From Candidatus Nanopelagicales bacterium (GTDB lineage Bacteria; Actinomycetota; Actinomycetes; S36-B12; CAIYMF01): a stretch of DNA of 44,201 bases. Made by a program: the position numbers and the translations under genes. Below the pieces are notes generated by a model. It saw only the letters and a program-made list of their open reading frames with translations. It was not told where the DNA came from and searched no databases. The stretch covers positions 1 to 44,201 of the forward strand of contig JAFIHG010000040.1 of assembly GCA_017848795.1 (NCBI GenBank). Direction: 5' to 3'. Of the stretch, positions 8,186-15,904 are shown one piece after another. Each line of letters opens with the position of its first letter. Positions within the stretch are counted from its first letter, which is position 1.

Positions 8186-8619
8186 CAGCGGGCCCGGTAG
8201 GTGTCGAGGACGGACACCGCTGTCGCGTCGACCTGCCGCGAGCCCGGGAGCCCGGGGACGCCTTGGTCGGCGAGCGCGATCGCGCATCCCACCGACACGC
8301 TGACCTGGGCGTCGGCCCCGACCGGCCGGTGGAAGCCGGCCGTGTCGACGGCCACCCGCAACGAGCGGCACTGCACGCCCTGCCCGGTGAGGTTCTCCCG
8401 GACGGTACGGCTCGCTGCCTGCTCGGCCGCCGCCGCGGTGCGCGCGACGGAGGCGGCGCGGGCACCGGCCGCGGCCGCATGCTCGACGACCGCTGCCGCC
8501 GCCTCGATGCGCGCCGCCACCACCACGAGCCCGAGCACGAGCAGCAGCGCCGGTCCGAGCACCGTGAGCTCGAGCGTCACGCTTCCGTCCTCACCGGCGG
8601 TCCGGCCCTGCCGGATCAT
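8185..8619 (-). CDS. tadE: TadE family pseudopilin (second copy)
   Basis: A 144-residue protein with a class III (type IV pilin-like) leader. MIRQGRTAGEDG is followed by SVTLELTVLGPALLLVLGLV: a Gly cleavage site, Glu at mature position 5 and a hydrophobic helix, as in TadE pseudopilins. The rest is an Ala-rich helix and a small extracellular domain with two Cys (GVQCRSLRVAV and VGCAIALAD) that could form a disulfide. ATGA overlap with the upstream tadE and TGATG coupling to the next gene indicate one operon. It acts at the membrane as a minor pilin or assembly factor. Confidence 0.85.
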   Translation of the reverse strand: MIRQGRTAGEDGSVTLELTVLGPALLLVLGLVVVAARIEAAAAVVEHAAAAGARAASVARTAAAAEQAASRTVRENLTGQGVQCRSLRVAVDTAGFHRPVGADAQVSVSVGCAIALADQGVPGLPGSRQVDATAVSVLDTYRAR

Positions 8620-9017
8620 GCCGCGCCGTCGGGTACGAAGCGTTCGACAGTGGACTCCGCCGACTGCGTGACGGTCAGCCCGGCGACACCGGGCAGCACG
8701 GAGAGCGCCCGGCCACGCACCTCGACCCGGACCCGGTCGGGGCCGACACGGCTGACGGTCACCGCGGTCTGGGAGAGGCTGTCACCCGCGGAACGGGCCA
8801 AGAAGCGTTGCGCGCGTATGGTTCCATCGCGCAACTGTCCGCCGTACGAGGTCGCCGCCGAGGCGCCCTCCTGCGCCGCGGCGAGCGCCAGGTTCCGCGC
8901 GTACGCCCAGAGCGCGACCTGCACCACCGTGAACACGAGCAGCAGCAGTGCCGGGCCGAGCACCGCGATCTCGACCGTGGCCGAGCCGCGGTCGTGGGTG
9001 CGCCGGACCGGGTGCAT
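8616..9017 (-). CDS. tadE: TadE family pseudopilin (first copy)
   Basis: A 133-residue protein beginning MHPVRRTHDRG, then SATVEIAVLGPALLLLVFTV: Gly cleavage site, Glu at mature +5 and a pilin-like hydrophobic helix, all diagnostic of TadE/F pseudopilins. A helical segment (LALAAAQEGASAATSYGG) and a beta-rich tail (VTVSRVGPDRVRVEVRGRAL) follow. It lies 6 bp downstream of the Flp pilin gene and overlaps the second tadE by four bases. It probably works with Flp and the second TadE in pilus initiation or at the tip. Confidence 0.88.
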   Translation of the reverse strand: MHPVRRTHDRGSATVEIAVLGPALLLLVFTVVQVALWAYARNLALAAAQEGASAATSYGGQLRDGTIRAQRFLARSAGDSLSQTAVTVSRVGPDRVRVEVRGRALSVLPGVAGLTVTQSAESTVERFVPDGAA

Positions 9018-9023
9018 CGGTGC

Positions 9024-9218
9024 CTACTTCAGCTGCTCGGTCCGCGAGGTGACGGCCGCGGTGAGGGCGGCGACCAGCACGCCGGCGATCGCCAGCAAGC
9101 CGAGGGCGATGACGACCATCTCGAGCGTGCTCACACCGTCCTCGCGACGGCGCAGCCGGTCGAGCAGCCGCTCGGACTCGCCTCGGGCGATCACCATCAT
9201 GATCGGGATGTGGTGCAC
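9024..9218 (-). CDS. flp: Flp-type pilin
   Basis: A 64-residue prepilin. The basic leader ends LLDRLRRREDG, followed by VSTLEMVVIALGLLAIAGVL. Cleavage after Gly28 would give Glu at mature position 5 and a very short mature pilin of about 36 residues that is nearly all hydrophobic helix plus AVTSRTEQLK. This is the expected form of a Tad/Flp major pilin, at the short end of the range. GTG 9218 has GAGGAG six bases upstream. The gene lies between tadC (33 bp gap) and tadE (6 bp gap). Several Met codons inside the leader could be alternative starts. Confidence 0.87.
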   Translation of the reverse strand: MHHIPIMMVIARGESERLLDRLRRREDGVSTLEMVVIALGLLAIAGVLVAALTAAVTSRTEQLK

Positions 9219-9251
9219 GGGATCTCCTCTCGTTGCTGGAACTCTGGTGGG

Positions 9252-10121
9252 TCAACCGAAGACGATGCGCGCGAGCGCGGGATAGCCGAGCAGCAGCAGG
9301 AACGCGACGCCGAGCATGGCCACCGGGGCCACCATCTGCTCGGAGGCGGAGTTCGCCCGCGTCGCGCTCTCCGCGAGCAGCGCGCCGCGCAACGAGGCGG
9401 CACGGGAACGCAACGTTCCGTACACGCCCGCCCCGTCCTCCCCGGTCAGGCGCATGATCTGGGTGACATCGGTGAGCTCGGGCACACCGAGCCGCGCCCC
9501 GAGTCGTTCGAACGCGTGCCACGGCGCCTCGCCGGCCAGCTGGGTGCGCGTGAGCGCGTCACGCACGAGGTCGAAGAACCGCGCGTCGCCGATCGCCGCC
9601 GCCCGTTCCAGCGCCTCGCCCACCCCGGCGTCCGCCGCCCGTTCCAGCGCCACCAGCTCGAGGTAGACCCACAGCGCGTGGCGGATCTCCTCGCGCGCCG
9701 CGGCGGCACGCCGTACGACGTCCACGTCCGGGACGAGGAACAGTGCGACGCCCAGCGCGGCACCGGCGATCAGGGGCATGGCGAACGGCAGCCGGAGTCC
9801 GACGAGTGCCATGACGAGGGAAAGCAGCGGCGGGAAGAGCAGCCCGAGCAAGGCGTATCCAAGCTTGCGCAGGGTCAGCTCGGAGGCGCTCGTCCCGAGC
9901 AGTTCCAGGTCCTGGGAGCGGGCGGAGGGTACGACGAGCCGTGTCACGCGGTCGAGCAGTCCGTGCAGGCCGCTGCCCGGCAGCGGTGACTCGTGCCCGG
10001 CGGGCGGACCGTGACGCAGTCCTTCGGCGGCGACCGGGTCCGGGACCAGCGGGGTCAGCCACCACAACAGCGCCGCGAGCCCGGCGCCGATGAAGGCACC
10101 CACGAGCAGCCCGGCCGTCAT
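9252..10121 (-). CDS. tadC: TadC-type pilus platform protein (T2SS F domain)
   Basis: A 289-residue integral membrane protein. It starts MTAGLLVGAFIGAGLAALLW (first membrane helix). After a loop come two helices around LRKLGYALLGLLFPPLLSLV and LPFAMPLIAGAALGVALFLV. A GspF/T2SSF cytoplasmic domain follows (REEIRHALWVYLELVALERA ... MRLTGEDGAGVYGTLRSRAA), and a last helix is at AMLGVAFLLLLGYPALARIV. The family forms the inner-membrane platform that couples the TadA motor to pilin extrusion. The ATG overlaps the tadB stop by four bases (ATGA). The long frame extending upstream to 11,126 is antisense to the TadA and TadB reading frames and is not used. Confidence 0.9.
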   Translation of the reverse strand: MTAGLLVGAFIGAGLAALLWWLTPLVPDPVAAEGLRHGPPAGHESPLPGSGLHGLLDRVTRLVVPSARSQDLELLGTSASELTLRKLGYALLGLLFPPLLSLVMALVGLRLPFAMPLIAGAALGVALFLVPDVDVVRRAAAAREEIRHALWVYLELVALERAADAGVGEALERAAAIGDARFFDLVRDALTRTQLAGEAPWHAFERLGARLGVPELTDVTQIMRLTGEDGAGVYGTLRSRAASLRGALLAESATRANSASEQMVAPVAMLGVAFLLLLGYPALARIVFG

Positions 10122-10984
10122 CGCTGCTCCTCCGTGCGGGAACGCGCCGCCAGCAGCCGCGGGCGCGGGGCGGAGAGGGTCATCGCGTGCATCCAGCCGA
10201 GGGAGACCGCGAACAACACGGCGATCGCCAGCAGCACGAGCTGGCCCAGCGGCGTGGCGTACGGCGCCAGGTAGCCGCCGGTCAGCAGGCCGATGCCGAC
10301 CACCGCGAGGGTGATCACGGTGACCGCACGGGCCGTCGTACGCGGCCGCGCCCGGTCCGCCTCGACCCCGCGTCGCATGGCGACCTCCTCGCCGAGCGCG
10401 TCCGCGATGGCGACGAGGGCTGCCGCGAGCCCGGGCCCGCGGCGGCGCTGAGCGAGCAGCAGGGCCGCGACCGCGAGGTCGGCGGACGCGTCGTCGATGT
10501 CGGCGGCGAACGCGCGCAGTGCGTCTTCGAGCGGCCAGCTCGCCGCGACGCGGGAGGCCAGGGTGGTGACCTGGGGGCGTACCGGCTCGGGCGCGCTGCG
10601 GCTCGTCACGACGACCGCCTGACCGAGCCCGACGCCGACCACGAGGACGTCCGCCAACCGGCGCAGCCAGTCCTCGACGGCCTCGATGCGCACGATGGCG
10701 TGTGCTGCCCGGCGGCTGCCGGTGAACAGGTACGGCACCCCCCACACCACCAGCCCGGCGACGATGCCGCCCGCCGGCCACCGGGTGAGCACGCCCACCA
10801 CGAGTGCGACGAGTGCGGCCACCGCGACCCGGCTCCCGCGGTCCCGCAGCGCGAGCAGCGCACGACGCGGTCCGCCGGTCCCGGCCGCCGTGACAGGGAC
10901 CGGCCGGACGCCGAGGACGACCAGGACCAGACCCGCTGCGCCGGCGGCGCCCAGCGCCAGCGCAGCCACGGCGGCGCTCACCAT
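10118..10984 (-). CDS. tadB: TadB-type pilus platform protein (T2SS F domain)
   Basis: A 288-residue membrane protein paired with TadC. The N-terminal helix is VAALALGAAGAAGLVLVVLG. Two helices lie near AVAALVALVVGVLTRWPAGG and IVAGLVVWGVPYLF. A GspF-like cytoplasmic region follows (EAVEDWLRRLADVLVVGVGL ... LLLAQRRRGPGLAAALVAIA), and C-terminal helices lie at VTVITLAVVGIGLLTGGYLA and LLAIAVLFAVSLGWMH. The start is ATG 10,984 (7-bp overlap with tadA) or GTG 10,981, which would give a GTGA overlap. It forms the platform with TadC. Confidence 0.9.
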   Translation of the reverse strand: MVSAAVAALALGAAGAAGLVLVVLGVRPVPVTAAGTGGPRRALLALRDRGSRVAVAALVALVVGVLTRWPAGGIVAGLVVWGVPYLFTGSRRAAHAIVRIEAVEDWLRRLADVLVVGVGLGQAVVVTSRSAPEPVRPQVTTLASRVAASWPLEDALRAFAADIDDASADLAVAALLLAQRRRGPGLAAALVAIADALGEEVAMRRGVEADRARPRTTARAVTVITLAVVGIGLLTGGYLAPYATPLGQLVLLAIAVLFAVSLGWMHAMTLSAPRPRLLAARSRTEEQR

Positions 10985-12483
10985 GGGACGCTCCCGTCCT
11001 GCCGGGCGTGGCGCGCCGCCGGCCCGGACCAGGAACCGGCGGCTTCGAGGAAGGCGGGGTCGAACCCGGCGCGTACGAGGTCGGGCAGGCAGGCCGGACG
11101 GTGGCGGGGCACGGCACGACCGTCATGGCCGGGTCCGTACACCGTCGTCATCACCGGCCGCCCGAGCTCGCCGATCCCGTCGATCTCGACCACCTCCGAG
11201 ACGTACCTGCGCCGCCGCACGGAACCGGCGGGGCCGACCGGGTCGTCGGTCATGGCCAGGTGGACGACGAAGTCCACGGCCCCTGCCGCCAGCCGGTACG
11301 CGAACGTGTCGGTCATGCCGACTCCCGCCGACAGGCACAGCGTGACGAGCCGGTCGAAGGCGTGGTGGGCGGACCGCGCGTGCAGCGTGCACAGCGATCC
11401 GTCGCCGGTGCTCATCGCCTCGAGCATCGGCAGCACTTCCGGACCGCGGACCTCGCCGACGATGATGCGCCGCACGTTGAGCCGCAGCGCGTCGATCACC
11501 AGCTGCGAGAGCGTGACCTCGCCGCGACGGCGGCCCTCGGCGTCGGTCTCCGCGCTGCCTTCCCGGGCCTCCATCGCGACGAGCCGGGGGTGGCGCTCGG
11601 GCAGGTCGTGCAGGTGCAGCTCGTACTCCCGCTCGATGGTGGCGAAGCGTTCGAGGGGCGGGAACTCGTTGGCGAGCGCGCGGATCAGCGTCGTCTTGCC
11701 TGCGTTCTGCAGGCCGGTGCACACGATGTTCTTCCCGGCGCGAAGCGCGGCGCGCAGCAGTGCCTCGAGGCCGTCGTCGAGGGTTCCCAGCCGCACCAGA
11801 TCGGACAGGTCGATGTCACGGATCCGGTGACGTCGGATGACCAGCTGCGGACGCGGTGTGGTCCAGCCGATCGCGGCGAGCCGGCTGCCGTCGTCGAGCC
11901 GCAGATGGATGCTCGGGTGCGCTGTCGTGAAAGTCCTTTCACCGGAGCCCGTTCTGGCTCCGAGGTGTTGCACGAGCGCGATCAGCTCGTCGTCGGAGGA
12001 CGCGATGGCGGGGCCGCGCTCGTGGCGGCCGTCGAAGTACGAGAGCCAGACGTCGTCGCAGCCGTTCGCCTCGATGTTCTCGATGTCCGGGTCGTCCACC
12101 AGTGGCTGCAACCGGCCGAGCCCGAACAGCGCGGCCATCACGGCCTCGCCGATCTCGATCTCCTCCTCGACGCTCCACGTCGTGAGACCGGCGTGCGCCC
12201 GCGCGTACGCCCGCGTCGCGAGCACCTCCCCGAGCAGCGTGCGCGCCAGTTCCCGCCGGGCGCCGGGATCGCTCACCGGGGTCTGCTGGAGCCGCTGGGC
12301 GAGCCGGTCGGCAACGATCGCGCGCAGCTCGGTGACCAGCTCGTGGTCCAGCCCGCCGTTCGGCGGCCGGCTGGCGCCCACCGGCGTGATGTCCGCCGGC
12401 GACACCCGCGTCGTCCCCCGGCCGGCCCACTGCTCGCCGGCGGCCGGGTCGGCGTACCGGCTCCACGGCCGGGTCTCAGACAC
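10978..12483 (-). CDS. tadA: TadA/CpaF secretion ATPase
   Basis: A 501-residue hexameric VirB11/PilT-type ATPase that powers Flp pilus assembly on the cytoplasmic face. An N-terminal helical region (DHELVTELRAIVADRLAQRL) is followed by the CpaF signature LVDDPDIENIEANGCDDVWL. Walker A is GLQNAGKT (residues 257-264, Lys263). An Asp/Glu box lies at ATIEREYELHL and a Walker B-like stretch at RRIIVGEVRG (about 338-347). The His box region is MSTGDGSLCTLHA (about 357-369). The basic C-terminal tail reads PAARHARQDGSVPW. It overlaps tadZ by 8 bp and tadB by 7 bp, so it is translationally coupled. Confidence 0.95.
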   Translation of the reverse strand: MSETRPWSRYADPAAGEQWAGRGTTRVSPADITPVGASRPPNGGLDHELVTELRAIVADRLAQRLQQTPVSDPGARRELARTLLGEVLATRAYARAHAGLTTWSVEEEIEIGEAVMAALFGLGRLQPLVDDPDIENIEANGCDDVWLSYFDGRHERGPAIASSDDELIALVQHLGARTGSGERTFTTAHPSIHLRLDDGSRLAAIGWTTPRPQLVIRRHRIRDIDLSDLVRLGTLDDGLEALLRAALRAGKNIVCTGLQNAGKTTLIRALANEFPPLERFATIEREYELHLHDLPERHPRLVAMEAREGSAETDAEGRRRGEVTLSQLVIDALRLNVRRIIVGEVRGPEVLPMLEAMSTGDGSLCTLHARSAHHAFDRLVTLCLSAGVGMTDTFAYRLAAGAVDFVVHLAMTDDPVGPAGSVRRRRYVSEVVEIDGIGELGRPVMTTVYGPGHDGRAVPRHRPACLPDLVRAGFDPAFLEAAGSWSGPAARHARQDGSVPW

Positions 12484-13225
12484 TGCTCGACTCCTTCGCC
12501 AGGGAGCTCAAGCGGGCCGCCGCGACGTGCGCGGCGCGGGCCAGCGGCGAGCGGCTCGGCACGGTGTCGGCGGACCGTGCACCCGCCAACCGCCGTACGC
12601 CGCGCACGTCCATGGGCAGCGCGGCGACGACCTCCACGCCCAGTGCCTTGCTGACCTCGCCCGCACCGTACGGCGCGCGCTCACCCACGAGCAGCGCGGC
12701 GCGGCGCTGCGCGGGCGCCTGCGGCAGCAGGGACCGCACCGCCTGCGTGAGGCTGACGGACTCGAACGTGGAGCGCAGCACCAGCACGACGACGTCCGCG
12801 GCGTCCCGTACCGGGGTCGCTTCGTGCCGGCTGCCCCACCGCCCGAGATCCACGAGCACGTCGAGCTCGCGTTCCTCGCAGGTCCGTTCGATCGCCTCGA
12901 CGAACGCCGGCCAGTGCTCCCCGACGCTGGCCGCACCGGTCGCGTCCGGCAGCCCGGGCACCAGCCAGCGGGTGCCGTCGCCGTCGAGCGCGTACATCTG
13001 GTCCTCGAGCGACGAGCGACCCGCGGCCGCGACCCAGCCGAGCAGGCCGCGGCCGTCGCCGAGTCCGTACCGCTGGTACTCGCTGACCGGACCCGCCCCC
13101 GAGACGTCGAGGTCCAGCAGCAGCACCTGGCGCCCGGTGGCGACCGGCCAGGCCACCATCAGCGCGGTCGCCCACGTCGACACTCCCGGACGGCCCTTGG
13201 CGGCGAGCAGCGCGAAGACCGTCAT
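12476..13225 (-). CDS. tadZ: TadZ/CpaE-like ParA-superfamily ATPase with degenerate P-loop
   Basis: A 249-residue protein beginning MTVFALLAAKGRPGVSTWAT. The deviant Walker A of ParA/MinD proteins (KGGxGKS/T) is recognisable, but the second Lys is replaced by Val (K10-G-R-P-G-V-S-T). The switch region VLLLDLDVSGAG and the later DVLVDLGRWG and ADVVVLVLRSTFESV strands fit the SIMIBI fold. TadZ/CpaE proteins localise the Tad machine at the cell pole, and some have atypical nucleotide sites. GTGA-type coupling upstream and an 8-bp overlap with tadA place it in the operon. Confidence 0.85.
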   Translation of the reverse strand: MTVFALLAAKGRPGVSTWATALMVAWPVATGRQVLLLDLDVSGAGPVSEYQRYGLGDGRGLLGWVAAAGRSSLEDQMYALDGDGTRWLVPGLPDATGAASVGEHWPAFVEAIERTCEERELDVLVDLGRWGSRHEATPVRDAADVVVLVLRSTFESVSLTQAVRSLLPQAPAQRRAALLVGERAPYGAGEVSKALGVEVVAALPMDVRGVRRLAGARSADTVPSRSPLARAAHVAAARLSSLAKESSSV

Positions 13226-13911
13226 GAGGCGCCTCGTGCCTCGAGCACGAGCGCCACCCGGCCGGTCGCCGACCAGGCCGCGAGCACGGGACCTTGCGCG
13301 GCGTCGACCGCGACATCGATCACGTTGACGCCGTCGAGGTCGGTGGGCCCGACCCGCACCACCGTGGCGGTGATCGTCGACGGGGTGCCGGGCGGCGGAT
13401 CGGCGTCCTGCGGTGGGGTGCTGACGACGCGGACCACGTCGCCGGCCGCGAGCTCGACCGCGGGCATCCGGCTGGCCCGCAACGCCACCCCGACGAGCAC
13501 CTGACCCGAGAGCGGCGGGGCGACCGGCGCGACCGCCTCCGGCGCCAGCAGCGTGCCCGCCAGCAACGGAACCGTCGCGGTCTGGCCGAGCAGCTCGGAG
13601 ATCCGGTCGGCGGGCACCGTCGGGACGGCCGGATCGACCGACACCTCCGCCGTCGTGAGATCGGCACTGGAGAGGACCGCGCCGTACGGCACGGGGCGCG
13701 CGACCGCGACGACGGCGACGCGGTCCCCGGCGCTGCCGACCAGCCAGGCGGTTCCGAGCGCGCCGGTGGCGACCAGCGCGACGCCGAGCGCGACGAGACC
13801 GGGACGGCGCCGGGTGCGCACCTGCGGCGCCTGCGGCGCGACCGGCATCGGCCGTCCGGTGCGGCGGTTTCGGCCGTCCGCGGTTCCCGGCCCCGGCGCG
13901 AGAGCCGTCAC
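13222..13911 (-). CDS. SAF-domain protein, CpaB/RcpC-like
   Basis: A 229-residue protein with a basic N-terminus (QVRTRRRPG), one membrane helix (LVALGVALVATGALGTAWLV) and an extracellular SAF domain (VAVARPVPYGAVLSSADLTT ... LLAGTLLAPEAVAP). A second beta domain follows (VELAAGDVVRVVSTPP). CpaB/RcpC proteins help assemble Flp pili outside the membrane. GTG 13,911 overlaps a short upstream ORF by GTGA. ATG 13,848 (MPVAPQAP) is an alternative start nearer the helix. It is followed by tadZ with a 4-bp overlap. Confidence 0.85.
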   Translation of the reverse strand: MTALAPGPGTADGRNRRTGRPMPVAPQAPQVRTRRRPGLVALGVALVATGALGTAWLVGSAGDRVAVVAVARPVPYGAVLSSADLTTAEVSVDPAVPTVPADRISELLGQTATVPLLAGTLLAPEAVAPVAPPLSGQVLVGVALRASRMPAVELAAGDVVRVVSTPPQDADPPPGTPSTITATVVRVGPTDLDGVNVIDVAVDAAQGPVLAAWSATGRVALVLEARGAS

Positions 13912-13964
13912 GGCCGGGTCCCCGACCGTACCGTCCCGGCCCGGCGGCCGATCACGAGCCTCAT
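13908..13964 (-). CDS. Possible 18-codon leader ORF coupled to the CpaB-like gene
   Basis: ATG 13,964 starts MRLVIGRRAGTVRSGTRP and stops at TGA 13,908, overlapping the downstream GTG by four bases (GTGA). A good Shine-Dalgarno (GGGGTGAGG) lies about four bases before the ATG, while the downstream GTG has none of its own. This is the arrangement of a short ORF that brings ribosomes to the next gene. The peptide is basic and matches nothing I recognise. It could also be chance, with the true start of the SAF protein elsewhere. Between 13,965 and 14,172 I see no other gene. Confidence 0.35.
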   Translation of the reverse strand: MRLVIGRRAGTVRSGTRP

Positions 13965-14172
13965 GGCCTCACCCCCTGGCGCGCTGCTGAAGGCACCGGC
14001 CGTGGCTGGGGGTCGACGCCCGCCTGCAGGGCACCCTGTGTAGCGCGCGGAGCGCGTGGCTGTGGTCCGTTCGGCGGAATTGTCGTTACCGCACCGGGTA
14101 TCCCGCGCGTCGCGAACCGCCCCGAACCGGGACATCCGTCGCTTCCCGTCCCACCAGCCACAACCGTCGCTC

Positions 14173-14955
14173 TCATGACGCGCGCCGGGCAGGTGCGACG
14201 CAGCAGGTACGGCGGGTCGTCGCATAAACCACGGCCCGCACCTCGGGTTCGGCAAGGATCTCGGTGCCGTTGCGCGCGACCCGCTCGATCAGGCCCGGCC
14301 AGTCGGGTCGGCCGACCAGCAACGCCGCGACGCGCCGGGCGTCGCCGACCGGCACCCCGCAGCGCTCCGCGACCGTCCGCCACGGCCGACGGCGCCCCTC
14401 CGCCCGCGCCGCTGCCCACTCGACGAGTGCGAGGACGTCCTCGTGCTCCCAGCCGGCGGCGGCGAGCAGCTCGGTCACCGCGGCGAGGACCGGCGCGCCG
14501 GTCGCCGACTCTCGGGGAGCGGGCAGCCCGTACCCCCGCTCGCTTATCGCCTCGAGGCTCACGGGGGGTGCGACACCGCGGTCCCGCAGCCGCCACGCGG
14601 TACGTACCGTCGTGCCGTACCGGTGCGCGAGCGCCTCGCCGAGCACCGCGCGGCGGACCGCGACCGCCACCACGCCCCACGGTGACCCGGTCCGGCGGGT
14701 CCGTCCGCTCGCCAGCAGCTCCCAGGCGGCCGCCCATCCGGTGGCGATCGCCTGGTCGGCGGCCGCGCCGCGCAGCCCGGTGCGCCGGACTTGCGGGATC
14801 ACGACCTGGTCGTGGGCGTACCGCAGGACCGCACGCCCGGCCGGCCCGTCCCAGCCCTCGTCCGCGATCCGCACCAGCGCCCGGCGCAACCCGGCTGCGG
14901 ACGCCGGGCCGGTCGTGGCCTCGGTGGGATCGGTGGGGTCGTACGACGGTGTCAT
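14173..14955 (-). CDS. Putative sigma-factor-like/HTH protein heading the Tad locus
   Basis: A 260-residue protein not assigned to a named family with certainty. The ATG has an excellent Shine-Dalgarno (GAGGAGGT). The segment AAADQAIATGWAAAWELLAS, then WGVVAVAVRRAVLGEALAHR, resembles sigma-70 region 2. Near residue 205, WRTVAERCGVPVGDARRVAA looks like a region-4 helix-turn-helix. The middle (PVLAAVTELLAAAGWEHEDV) is helical. No membrane segment or signal peptide is seen. It lies just upstream of the pilus genes on the same strand, with a 209-bp gap before the short leader ORF, so a role in pilus gene control is plausible. The sigma reading is my inference. Confidence 0.6.
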   Translation of the reverse strand: MTPSYDPTDPTEATTGPASAAGLRRALVRIADEGWDGPAGRAVLRYAHDQVVIPQVRRTGLRGAAADQAIATGWAAAWELLASGRTRRTGSPWGVVAVAVRRAVLGEALAHRYGTTVRTAWRLRDRGVAPPVSLEAISERGYGLPAPRESATGAPVLAAVTELLAAAGWEHEDVLALVEWAAARAEGRRRPWRTVAERCGVPVGDARRVAALLVGRPDWPGLIERVARNGTEILAEPEVRAVVYATTRRTCCVAPARRAS

Positions 14956-15036
14956 GGTCGACCTCCTCGCAAGGGTCCCCGAGCCGGCCCCGGCGTACCC
15001 GTTCGCGTCGACCCTGACGAGGGGTGGTTGCCATGC

Positions 15037-15082
15037 TGCTTGCCACGCTGCACGTCACGCGGGGCCGGCGCCGTGGCAAGCA
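15037..15082. repeat. 11-bp perfect inverted repeat in the regulator/TetR intergenic region
   Basis: TGCTTGCCACG (15,037-15,047) and CGTGGCAAGCA (15,072-15,082) are exact complements around a GC-rich 24-nt centre. They lie between the divergent regulator (start 14,955) and TetR (start 15,296) genes. The site could be an operator or an mRNA hairpin in the 5' region of the pilus regulator. The rest of 14,956-15,295 holds a possible -10 TACGAT at 15,219-15,224 for TetR and no convincing gene. Confidence 0.5.
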
Positions 15083-15295
15083 CACGCGCCGCTCGCACCG
15101 CGGCTATGGACAGCGCGCGGGGCGATCGGTCATTGTTCAGCGACAACACCGTCGCGCGGTGCCGCGCGCCCTGCTCCGCCGGTTGGAGCAGGCGTCGGAC
15201 GGCGGTAAGGCGGCGCAATACGATCAGTCGGAACGGACCACCCGCATGATGTCCGCCGGGCGCGCCCGTACGGGTCCAAGGAGCGAGGCCAGCCG

Positions 15296-15904
15296 ATGAG
15301 CGTCGACACACCAGCCGGGAACCAGCCGCGTGCCCGCCTGCGCGACTCCGAGCGCAGCAAGCGGGCACTGCTGAAAGCGGGAACGGAGCTGTTCGCGGAG
15401 AAGGGCTACAGCAGGGCGCGGCTGCGTGACATCGCCGAGCGGGCCGGGCTCGACGCGGCGCTGGTCATCCGCTACTTCGGGAGCAAGGAAGGCCTCTACC
15501 GGGCGACCCTCGACCAGGACGACGTGGCCAACCTGCCGCTCGGTGCCCCGCTCGGGCCCGGTTCGGTGGAGCAGCTCGTCGCGCAGCTCGTTGCGCGCGC
15601 GATGAACCGGTGGGAGTCGGCGGGGATCGGCCCGCTCGCGCTGTCGTTGAGCCGTCCGGACGCCGGTGAGGAGACCCGGATCGAGGTGCGCAAGCGCGTC
15701 GACTCGGTCGTCGAGCCGCTGGCGGCCGCCGCCTCCCAGGCGGGCGTGGAGAACGCGCGCCTGCGGGCGGAACTCGCGGTCGCGGCACTCGTCGGTGCGG
15801 GCACGATCCGCTCGCTGGCGAGCCTGGACGCCCTCACCGAGGCGCAGCGCTCCGAGGTCGAGACGCTGCTGCGTGTCACGATGACCGCCGCCCTCACCGG
15901 GTGA
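15296..15904 (+). CDS. TetR/AcrR family transcriptional regulator
   Basis: A 202-residue repressor-type protein. The N-terminal helix-turn-helix at about residues 20-70 is typical: RSKRALLKAGTELFAEKGYS, then LRDIAERAGLDAALVIRYFG and SKEGLY. The C-terminal ligand/dimer domain is helical and includes LVAQLVARAMNRWESAGIGP. The ATG is preceded by GAGCGAGG about 5 bases upstream. Its target cannot be read from the sequence. The nearest divergent gene is the putative pilus regulator 340 bp away, with an inverted repeat between them, and TetR proteins often control a divergent neighbour. Downstream it converges on the kinase remnant, whose reading frame ends inside this gene on the other strand. Confidence 0.92.
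   Translation: MSVDTPAGNQPRARLRDSERSKRALLKAGTELFAEKGYSRARLRDIAERAGLDAALVIRYFGSKEGLYRATLDQDDVANLPLGAPLGPGSVEQLVAQLVARAMNRWESAGIGPLALSLSRPDAGEETRIEVRKRVDSVVEPLAAAASQAGVENARLRAELAVAALVGAGTIRSLASLDALTEAQRSEVETLLRVTMTAALTG

Noticed and set aside
15024-15299. 91-codon frame before TetR with an ATGA overlap
   Set aside because: It contains the perfect inverted repeat, has an Arg-rich composition and no SD or recognisable motif. The overlap is likely chance.
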